Below, piece after piece: positions 1 through 6,097 of a stretch of 64,000 nt of DNA. The DNA is taken from positions 248,001 through 312,000 of the forward strand of contig NZ_VSKS01000002.1 in NCBI RefSeq assembly GCF_008312835.1, written 5' to 3'. Within the stretch, counting starts at the first letter, position 1; each line of letters opens with the position of its first letter. The stretch is from Streptomyces marokkonensis (GTDB taxonomy: Bacteria; Actinomycetota; Actinomycetes; Streptomycetales; Streptomycetaceae). The notes under the pieces were generated by a model. It was given only the letters and a program-made list of their open reading frames with translations. It was not told the DNA's origin and made no database searches. Position numbers and translations under genes: made by a program.

Positions 1-627
1 CACGCCGCCGTGGTCATGGGCCAGTTGCGCACCGCGCTCCGCGCGTACGCCGTCGACGGGGCCGGCCCCGCCGAGATCCTCACGCGTCTGCACCGCATGC
101 TGCGCCACCAGGAGCCCGACCTGTACGCCACCGCGATGATCGCGCGCCTCAGGCCGGGGGAACACCGGGTGACGTGGGCCTCCGCCGGCCACCCGCCGGC
201 GGTCGTCCGGGCTCCCAGGGGCGCCGTGCGGGTGCTGGGCAGCAAACCCGGGGTCATGCTCGGCGTCCCGATCCCCTTCACGTACCGGGACCGCACGACC
301 GGTCTCGAACCGGGCTCGACCCTGGTGCTCTACACCGACGGCCTGGTGGAGCGACGCTCCCAGGGCATCGACACCGGCATCGAGCTGCTCGGGCGGACCC
401 TGGCCGCGCTGGACGAGCCCGCCCTGGAGGACCTGGACCGGTGTGCCGAGTCGCTGGTCGAGCCCCTCGTCCGCGCGTCCGAGCGTGACGACGACGTCTG
501 TCTCCTGCTCTGCCACAGCACCCCGCCGGAAACGGTGCCCCAGCCCGCGCACGGCGAGCGCCTGGGCCGGCCCACCGGGGTGCCGCGTCCTGCCCGCGCC
601 TTCGGTGAAGGCCCGGCACCGCGATAG
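1..627 (+). CDS. SpoIIE/PP2C-family phosphatase, 3' end only
   Basis: This is the C-terminal part of a PP2C-type Ser/Thr phosphatase of the SpoIIE class; the gene begins before the window and is open from base 1. The visible 208 residues start with the HAAVVMGQLR stretch, which in this family follows the GDVMGHG metal motif. They continue with ASAGHPPAVV, the LGVPIP turn, LYTDGLVERR (a metal-ligand Asp) and DDDVCLLL, so the active-site part seen here is intact. The last 40 residues are a Pro/Arg-rich tail. In Streptomyces such proteins dephosphorylate anti-anti-sigma factors in partner-switching cascades. The next gene, 29 bases downstream, encodes a related protein, so the two may be co-transcribed. 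The partner cannot be deduced from sequence. Confidence 0.9.
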   Translation, partial: HAAVVMGQLRTALRAYAVDGAGPAEILTRLHRMLRHQEPDLYATAMIARLRPGEHRVTWASAGHPPAVVRAPRGAVRVLGSKPGVMLGVPIPFTYRDRTTGLEPGSTLVLYTDGLVERRSQGIDTGIELLGRTLAALDEPALEDLDRCAESLVEPLVRASERDDDVCLLLCHSTPPETVPQPAHGERLGRPTGVPRPARAFGEGPAPR

Positions 628-656
628 CGTGGAGATTCCAAGGGGAGAGGGCGGAT

Positions 657-1868
657 ATGGTGAATGTGTCTGGACGGCAGTCGTCCGTGGAGAGCCGCCT
701 GCGGGCGGTGCCGCCCCATGCCCTGCACGCCACCGCCGAGGCGCTGCTGACCGAGGGTTTCGGCGCCCGGGAGGTCACCCTCTTCCTGGCCGACTACGGC
801 CTCACGGTCCTCCAGCCGGTCACGCACCTGCCGCACACGGGAGAGCCGGTCTCCGCCCACGACGGTCCGGCCGGCACCGCGTTCACCTCCCAGAAGCCGG
901 TGGTCGAGATCACCGCCGACCCGGCCACCGAGCTGATCCACCTGCCCATCACGGTCCGGGGCGACCGGCTGGGCGTCCTCTCCGTCCGTGTCCCCGCCGA
1001 CTCCGCGGATCCGGCCACCGTGCTCAGGCTCGGTGAGTTCGCCACCGCACTCGGGCACGAGGTCGCCACGGCCGGCCGGGACACCGACCTCTACCTGCAG
1101 GCCCGCCGCACCCGCCGCCTCACCCTCGCGGCCGAGATGCAGTGGCAGCTCCTGCCGGGGCGCGGCTGCGCCCGCCCCGAGTACACCATCGGAGCCCACC
1201 TGGAACCCGCCTACGCGATCGGCGGCGACAACTTCGACTGGTCCACCGGCGCGGACCACCTCACCGTCACCCTCACCGACGGCATGGGCCAGGGCATCGA
1301 CGCCTCCCTGCTCACCAGCCTCACCGTCAGCGCCCTGCGCAACGCCCGCCGGGCCGGCATCGGCCTCGCCGACCAGGCCGCGCTCGCGGACCAGGCCGTC
1401 TACGCACAGTACGGCGGCAAGGCGTACGCCTCGACGCTGCTGCTGCGCTTCGACCTGGACACGGGAACCGTGAGCGCCGTCGACGCGGGCTCACCCCAGA
1501 TCTACCGGCTGCGCGGCGCCGGGATCGAACGGATCGAGCTGACCGCACAGCTCCCTCTGGGGATGTTCGAGGAGACGCCGTACGAGGAGCAGACCTTCCG
1601 GGTGGAGCCCGGAGACCGCCTGGTCGGCATCAGCTCCGGGGTGCACGGCACCAGCTCGGCGGCCGGAGACCTCTTCGGGGAACAGGCCCTGCGCCAGGTC
1701 CTGAGCGCGACGCGGCGGACCTCGCCGCACGAGACGGCCCGCGCGGTCGTCGCCGGGCTGATGGAGCACACGGGCAGCACGGACCTCACCACCGACGCCG
1801 CCGTCCTGTGCCTCGACTGGACCGGCAGGGCCGGCACCGCGGCGGGGGGCGGACCAGGGGCGGGGTGA
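657..1868 (+). CDS. GAF-like plus degenerate SpoIIE phosphatase domain protein
   Basis: A 403-residue regulator. Residues about 10-135 look like a GAF-type sensor (LFLADYGLTVLQPV, HDGPAGTAFTSQKPV). Residues about 155-390 are a SpoIIE/PP2C fold with GGDNFDW, LTDGMGQG and AGSPQIY. The usual LYTDGL motif is replaced by LVGISSG, which lacks the metal-binding Asp, and the usual GDVMGHG is TDGMGQG. It may therefore be a weak or inactive phosphatase acting as a sensor or pseudophosphatase. The start is the ATG at 657, preceded by GGGGAGAGGGCGGAT. A TAGCGT -10-like element lies just after the stop of the upstream gene, so it may have its own promoter. It converges with the MarR gene, leaving 10 bases between their stop codons. 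Confidence 0.85.
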   Translation: MVNVSGRQSSVESRLRAVPPHALHATAEALLTEGFGAREVTLFLADYGLTVLQPVTHLPHTGEPVSAHDGPAGTAFTSQKPVVEITADPATELIHLPITVRGDRLGVLSVRVPADSADPATVLRLGEFATALGHEVATAGRDTDLYLQARRTRRLTLAAEMQWQLLPGRGCARPEYTIGAHLEPAYAIGGDNFDWSTGADHLTVTLTDGMGQGIDASLLTSLTVSALRNARRAGIGLADQAALADQAVYAQYGGKAYASTLLLRFDLDTGTVSAVDAGSPQIYRLRGAGIERIELTAQLPLGMFEETPYEEQTFRVEPGDRLVGISSGVHGTSSAAGDLFGEQALRQVLSATRRTSPHETARAVVAGLMEHTGSTDLTTDAAVLCLDWTGRAGTAAGGGPGAG

Positions 1869-1878
1869 ACCCGCCCGG

Positions 1879-2376
1879 TCACGGTGCCTCCGGGGGGCGC
1901 GGCTCACCGCTCCGGGCGGCGAGGAACGCCTTCATGGCGCGGCGCAGCGCCGACCGCTCCGCCGGTTCCATCCCCGCCAGCACGGCCGCCAGGGCCCTCG
2001 CCCGCCGGGCCGCGACGTCGTCCAGTACGCGGCGTCCCTGCGCGGTCAGGCTCAGCCGGACCTCCCGGCGCCTCTCCGGATGCAGCGAACGCTCCAGCAT
2101 CCCCGCCGCCTCCAGCCGGTCGCAGAGGCGACTGGCCGTGGGCAGGCCTATGCCCAGCCGCTCGGCGAGCGCGGTCAGGTTCAGATCCGTGGCCGCCTCC
2201 AGGACCAGCAGCGCCCGCAACTGGTGCGTGGACAGGCGCAGGGCTGCCCGCTGAGCGGCCGTCGACCACAGGTTCGTCAGACTCTCCACAGCGTCGGCGA
2301 TGTCCAGCGCGACGGCGTCCGGGGCGTCGCCCGGTCCCTCATTGCGGTCGTCACCGGGGCCGTCGAGACGGGTCAC
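1879..2376 (-). CDS. MarR-family transcriptional regulator
   Basis: A 165-residue winged-helix repressor of the MarR family. The core is readable as LRALLVLEAATDLNLTALAERLGIGL (helix-turn-helix lead-in), then PTASRLCDRLEAAGMLERS (recognition helix), the wing HPERRREVRLSLTAQGR, and a C-terminal dimerisation helix rich in Ala/Arg. I take the GTG at 2376 as the start; a TTG one codon upstream is also possible. A 6-bp inverted repeat (AAACAT/ATGTTT) sits exactly over the start region and probably is its own operator. MarR proteins usually repress themselves and an adjacent gene. The neighbour upstream on the same strand is the DUF899 gene. The ligand is unknown. Confidence 0.9.
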   Translation of the reverse strand: MTRLDGPGDDRNEGPGDAPDAVALDIADAVESLTNLWSTAAQRAALRLSTHQLRALLVLEAATDLNLTALAERLGIGLPTASRLCDRLEAAGMLERSLHPERRREVRLSLTAQGRRVLDDVAARRARALAAVLAGMEPAERSALRRAMKAFLAARSGEPRPPEAP

Positions 2377-2378
2377 CA

Positions 2379-2400
2379 AAACATCGCTTCCGTCATGTTT
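2379..2400. promoter_or_regulatory. Inverted repeat, probable MarR autoregulatory operator
   Basis: AAACAT and ATGTTT arms (2379-2384 and 2395-2400) are separated by 10 bases, immediately upstream of the MarR start. The 22-bp span and the placement are typical of MarR dimer sites. No footprint or expression evidence is available from sequence alone. Confidence 0.5.
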
Positions 2401-2505
2401 CGGATGCTGCGGAGATAATCCTCATCCCCTCGCTGTACCCGAAGACGCGCGGTGCAAGCCGGTTCCCGGGCCCGGCCGGGTGCCGTGCGACGGCGTGGGC
2501 GCGTG

Positions 2506-3288
2506 TCAGTGGTGGGGGCCGTGGCGGCCGAGGGTGTCGACGGGCGTGGCGCCGGGGCGGGTCCACTGGGGTACGGGGCGGCTGGTCGGGCCCCAGGTGG
2601 GGGCGCCGTCGGCGTCCGAGCGCCAGAACCAGCACGGCTCGCGCCCCTCGGGGCGGCCCTCGGGGTGGTCCTCCCAGGCCTCACCACGGCCGTACGGCGT
2701 CATGTCGAGGAGGCCGGCGGATCCGTTGACCCGTTCGGTGCCGCGGCCCGTGGTGGAGTAGGTGAGGAACGTGCGGTCGCCGTCGCGGAGGTAGCAGGTG
2801 AGGTAGCCCATGGGCCCGCCGGCCGGCCCCTCCACGCCGCGCACCGAGTACCAGGGCTGGGTGTAGCCCATGAACGCCACGTAGGAGGCCACCTCGTCCC
2901 AGCGGCCGGTGGTGAGGAAGGCGAACGACACGCCGCGGGCGTTGAGGTAGACGGCGTCCTTGAGGTGCCAGGCCGTGGTGGTGCAGCCCTCGCACTGGCC
3001 CTGGTGCGGCGCGCCGTCGTACCACATGTGCTTGTAGACCACGAGCTCGTCGCGGCCCTGGAACAGGTCCAGGAACGGGACGCGGCCGTCGGGCCCGACG
3101 ACCTCGACCGTTCCGTCGAACTCCACCATCGGCAGCCGGCGGCGGGCGGCGGCGACGGCGTCGCCCTCGTGGGTGTGGGCCTTCTCGCGGACCAGCAGTT
3201 CGTCCCGGGCCGCCTGCCAGGTGGCCAGGTCGACGACGGGGGGCCGACCGGGCGGCGCGGTGGCCGGGTCTTTCGGCGGGGTCGTCAT
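2506..3288 (-). CDS. DUF899 family (thioredoxin-like) protein
   Basis: A 260-residue protein of the DUF899 family, which has a thioredoxin-like fold and no firm biochemical role. Recognisable features are the N-terminal LATWQAARDELLVREKAHT, the LVVYKHMWYD strand, a CEGC pair (CxxC spacing), and the Trp/Tyr-rich C-terminus (REPCWFWRSD). I chose the ATG at 3288 because GGGAGA lies 6 bases upstream; an upstream in-frame start adds an unconvincing Arg-rich extension. It lies 76 bases downstream of the M14 carboxypeptidase on the same strand, so it could be on the tail of that transcript. Any link to the peptide locus is only positional. Confidence 0.85.
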   Translation of the reverse strand: MTTPPKDPATAPPGRPPVVDLATWQAARDELLVREKAHTHEGDAVAAARRRLPMVEFDGTVEVVGPDGRVPFLDLFQGRDELVVYKHMWYDGAPHQGQCEGCTTTAWHLKDAVYLNARGVSFAFLTTGRWDEVASYVAFMGYTQPWYSVRGVEGPAGGPMGYLTCYLRDGDRTFLTYSTTGRGTERVNGSAGLLDMTPYGRGEAWEDHPEGRPEGREPCWFWRSDADGAPTWGPTSRPVPQWTRPGATPVDTLGRHGPHH

Positions 3289-3364
3289 GAGGGTCTCCCG
3301 TGTGTCTCGTGCCGCACGGCGTCGTACGGCGGTCACCAGTGAAGACCCGCGGCACGGCCGGAAC

Positions 3365-4669
3365 TCATCGCGATGCGCGCTCGGACGTCAGCGCGCTCTC
3401 CGCCGCGGCCACGACCGTGCGTGACTGGTGCCGCACCTGGTGGTGCACGGGGACCCAGCGCAGGCGCAGGGACTTCTCGAAGTCCTCGCACCACGTGGTG
3501 AACAGGGCGTCCAGCTCGCGGTGGAGTCCCGGGGCGGCGGCGTCGTCCGATGCCGCCAGGAGCCGCAGCAGCAGGCCGGCCGCGCGGAGCGGCTGGCGGC
3601 GGGCCACCACGTCCAGGGCGCAGACCTGGGACGTGGTCAGCCGGTGCGGAGCGTCGGCGGCCTGGCGGGCGAGGGGTGCCCAGGAGTCGGCGACCAGGTC
3701 GTAGAGGTCGTCCGCCATCCACTCCAGGACCCGTACGGGCGCGCTGGCCTCGGCCGGGGGCAGGAATCCGCGCGCCTTGTCGAAGATCGCGGTCACCTGT
3801 TCCCCGCCGTCCCTCACCAGCCGGGACAGATCACGCAGGACGTGCGCGGCCTCCGGGTGCGGGGACAGGTCGCCGGCCATGTCGCTGGCCCACATGGGCA
3901 CTTCGACGATCGCCGTGACACCGCCGTAGCGCTGGGGCGCGCACCAGGTGGACAGGCCGATGTTCTCGGACCCGGCCGCGAGACGGCCGGTGCTCTCCGG
4001 CGGGGGCAGGACGTGGATGCCGGGGCCGGGGTTCTCCCAGTACAGGGCGTCGAACGTGCCGTGCTGGACGGGGATGGAGAGTTCCGCGGCTGACGTCCGG
4101 AAGGGGACGGCGAGTCCGGGGAGGTCCCGGGTCAGCTGGGTCCAGCTGCCGCCCGCTTCGACGCTGTGCAGGGAGCACTGGATGAAGGGGCGCAGTCCGT
4201 CGATCACGTCGAAGAGGGCCTGGCTCTCCGGGAGGTGCCGCGGCACGATCGGTGCCCACTCCGGCTGTTCCGCCGCGACCGGGCGGAAGGCGCTGCGGTA
4301 GTAGTTCCCCAGGGTGTGGCCGGGGCCGGCCGTCGCCTCCTCGACGCCCTCGCTGAGAGCCGCGCCGTCCGGGTCGAGACACAGGACGATGTCCCAGGTG
4401 ACGAGCGCCGGGTCGGTCGCCGCGGCCGGCCGTCCGCCGCCCGCCACCCGCTCCGCCAGCGCGAGCGCGGTCACGCCGCCGACCGGCTCGTCGGGGTGCG
4501 GCCGGGCGACCACCAGGACGTGGTGCGGCCCGTGCCCCACGGACAGCATCTCGATCGGGCGGCCCTCGCGGGACGCGCCGACCCGGCGCAGTCGGCAGGT
4601 CCCCGGGAACCGGGAGACCAGCCGCCGCGCCGACTCGGAGACGTCCGCGACCGTGAGGTAGCGGTCCAT
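3365..4669 (-). CDS. M14-family zinc carboxypeptidase of the peptide locus
   Basis: A 434-residue metallocarboxypeptidase with no signal peptide, so probably cytoplasmic. Zinc ligands are visible as H58 and E61 in RPHPDE and H168 in CSLHSV. The family's NPDG motif appears as DPDG at about residue 99, and the catalytic Glu is probably E256 in TAIVEVPMW. Residues about 300-434 form a helical extension outside the M14 core. M14 enzymes remove C-terminal residues from peptides. The gene starts 13 bases after the stop of a 25-codon gene on the same strand, so that peptide is the obvious substrate candidate. The ATG at 4669 is chosen because earlier in-frame starts overlap the peptide gene. The ribosome site is weak, which suggests translational coupling. 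Confidence 0.85.
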   Translation of the reverse strand: MDRYLTVADVSESARRLVSRFPGTCRLRRVGASREGRPIEMLSVGHGPHHVLVVARPHPDEPVGGVTALALAERVAGGGRPAAATDPALVTWDIVLCLDPDGAALSEGVEEATAGPGHTLGNYYRSAFRPVAAEQPEWAPIVPRHLPESQALFDVIDGLRPFIQCSLHSVEAGGSWTQLTRDLPGLAVPFRTSAAELSIPVQHGTFDALYWENPGPGIHVLPPPESTGRLAAGSENIGLSTWCAPQRYGGVTAIVEVPMWASDMAGDLSPHPEAAHVLRDLSRLVRDGGEQVTAIFDKARGFLPPAEASAPVRVLEWMADDLYDLVADSWAPLARQAADAPHRLTTSQVCALDVVARRQPLRAAGLLLRLLAASDDAAAPGLHRELDALFTTWCEDFEKSLRLRWVPVHHQVRHQSRTVVAAAESALTSERASR

Positions 4670-4682
4670 CGTGCGCGTCCGG

Positions 4683-4760
4683 TCAGGAGCCGCCGTTGCC
4701 ACCGCTGTCGCCGGTGGTCTCCTTCTTGTCCAGCGGACGGATCTCGATCTTGTTCGACAT
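4683..4760 (-). CDS. 25-residue peptide, candidate RiPP precursor
   Basis: A very short gene. The ATG at 4760 is preceded by GGGAGGT at ideal distance, followed by 25 codons and TGA. The product begins MSNKIEIRPLDKK and ends GDSGGNGGS. The N-terminal half is charged and has a hydrophobic alternation (KIEIRPL) like leader segments that pair with RRE domains. The C-terminal half is a short Gly/Ser/Asn/Asp core without Cys. It is the first gene of a unit with the M14 carboxypeptidase and is divergent from the adenylyltransferase and M50 protease genes. The product is a modified peptide by inference only; I recognise no known class. The ribosome site, biased codons and context make chance unlikely. 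Confidence 0.75.
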   Translation of the reverse strand: MSNKIEIRPLDKKETTGDSGGNGGS

Positions 4761-4812
4761 GCCGTTACCTCCCGTGATGGCTGGGTGCGCGAGGAGCCGA
4801 TGTGCACTTGCC

Positions 4813-4841
4813 AGCGTTCGCTTATCGGGTCAGTGTCTCAA
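4813..4841 (-). promoter_or_regulatory. Candidate promoter for the peptide-carboxypeptidase unit
   Basis: Reading the minus strand, TTGAGA (4841-4836) is followed after 17 bases by AACGCT (4818-4813), a fair match to a vegetative -35/-10 pair. It lies about 50 bases upstream of the peptide start. Confidence 0.35.
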
Positions 4842-4880
4842 TCTCCGTTGTTGTCGGGAGAGTTGGGACTGTCGAGATTG
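4839..4880. promoter_or_regulatory. Inverted repeat in the divergent peptide/adenylyltransferase promoter region
   Basis: CAATCTC (4839-4845) and GAGATTG (4874-4880) are exact inverted arms 28 bases apart. They lie in the relatively AT-rich 128-base gap between the divergent units. The right arm overlaps a possible -10 (GAGATT, 4874-4879) for the adenylyltransferase and the left arm overlaps the possible -35 for the peptide gene. A shared operator is plausible but unproven. Confidence 0.35.
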
Positions 4881-4888
4881 GCGTGAAG

Positions 4889-6097
4889 ATGACGGTGCAC
4901 ACAACGGTCCGCTCGATGCGGCGGCCCCGGATCAAGCCGGAGCACCGGGCCTACCGGACCGTGGACGGCCACATCAGGATCGGCAGCGTCGTCCACGGCA
5001 TCGGTGCCGAGGTCAGGGATCCCGACGGCTGGGTGTGGACCCTGGTCGAGGCCATGGACGGCACGCGCGGCGCCGAGGGCGTCGTCGACGAGGTGTCCCG
5101 GCGCCACCCGGGACTTCGGCTGCCGGCCGCGGACATCGTGCAGGCGATGACGGACCTGGCCGCGGCCGGGTACGTGGAGGACGCCGGTGCCGCGACGCCC
5201 GCGGAGCTGTCCGAGCGGGAACGCGAGCGCTACGGCAGGGGCATGACCCTGCTGCGCTGGATGGACCTCCGGCCGAGGGAGAGCGCCTGGGAGCCGCAGC
5301 TCCGGCTGCGGCGGGCCCGGGTCCTGCTGGTCGGCGTCGGCGGTACCGGCGGCGCCGCCGCACGGGACCTGGTGGCCTCCGGAGTGGGACGGCTGCACTG
5401 CGTCGAACCGGATGTCGTCGAGCTGTCCAACCTGAACCGGCAGACGCTCTTCCGCGAGGACGACCTGGGTACGCCCAAGATCGACGCGGCGCTGACCGCG
5501 TTACGGGCCCTGAACTCCGACACGGCGGTGACCGGCGAGCGCCGCGAGGTACGCGGTCCGGCGGACCTCGGGGACCTGCTGGCCGGCGCGCCCGACGGCC
5601 TTGGCGACTCCCCTGACCGGCCGGCCGCGTACGACGTGCTGCTCCTCGCCGCCGACCGCCCGGCCGTGATCCGCAGATGGGCCAACCAGGTATGTCTGGC
5701 CTCCGGCACGCCCTGGGCCGAAGCGGGCTATCGCGGTCCCCTGGTGAGCGTCGGGGTCTTCGCGCCCGGCCGCGGAGCGTGCTGGGAGTGCCTGCGCAGC
5801 GCCGAGATCGAACGACGCGATCTGCGGCTCGCGCCCGGCCAGGACGAGGACGCCGCCTCGCCCCGCATGCCGTGGAATCCGGTCAACGCCGTGACGGCGG
5901 GCCTGTCCGGCAGCCTGCTCGCCCATGCCGCGATCACGCTGCTGTGCGGCATCCCGCCGATCGAACCCGGCTGCCGGTTCGGCCTCAACCTCATGGTTCC
6001 CGGCGACCCGGTCATGCAGCGTTCCCAGCGGCGCCCCGACTGCCCCGCCTGCCGGACGGAACCGGCGGTGAACCCGTTCTCCGGGAACGCCTCGTGA
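4889..6097 (+). CDS. ThiF/E1-like adenylyltransferase with N-terminal RRE-like domain
   Basis: A 402-residue protein. Residues about 15-100 resemble a PqqD/RRE winged-helix peptide-binding domain. Residues about 135-400 are an E1-like (ThiF/MoeB/MccB) adenylating domain with LLVGVGGTGG (nucleotide loop, about 146-155), ELSNLNRQTLF (about 178-188, Arg/Gln contacts to ATP) and LLLAADRP. The structural zinc pairs are CWEC (298-301) and CPAC near 388. Such enzymes activate a peptide or protein C-terminus as an acyl-adenylate; in MccB and PaaA the substrate is a short ribosomal peptide. Codon 205 is TTA (5501-5503), a rare leucine codon read by the bldA tRNA in Streptomyces. I chose the ATG at 4889; a GTG at 4883 is the alternative. 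It overlaps the next gene by 4 bases. Confidence 0.88.
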   Translation: MTVHTTVRSMRRPRIKPEHRAYRTVDGHIRIGSVVHGIGAEVRDPDGWVWTLVEAMDGTRGAEGVVDEVSRRHPGLRLPAADIVQAMTDLAAAGYVEDAGAATPAELSERERERYGRGMTLLRWMDLRPRESAWEPQLRLRRARVLLVGVGGTGGAAARDLVASGVGRLHCVEPDVVELSNLNRQTLFREDDLGTPKIDAALTALRALNSDTAVTGERREVRGPADLGDLLAGAPDGLGDSPDRPAAYDVLLLAADRPAVIRRWANQVCLASGTPWAEAGYRGPLVSVGVFAPGRGACWECLRSAEIERRDLRLAPGQDEDAASPRMPWNPVNAVTAGLSGSLLAHAAITLLCGIPPIEPGCRFGLNLMVPGDPVMQRSQRRPDCPACRTEPAVNPFSGNAS

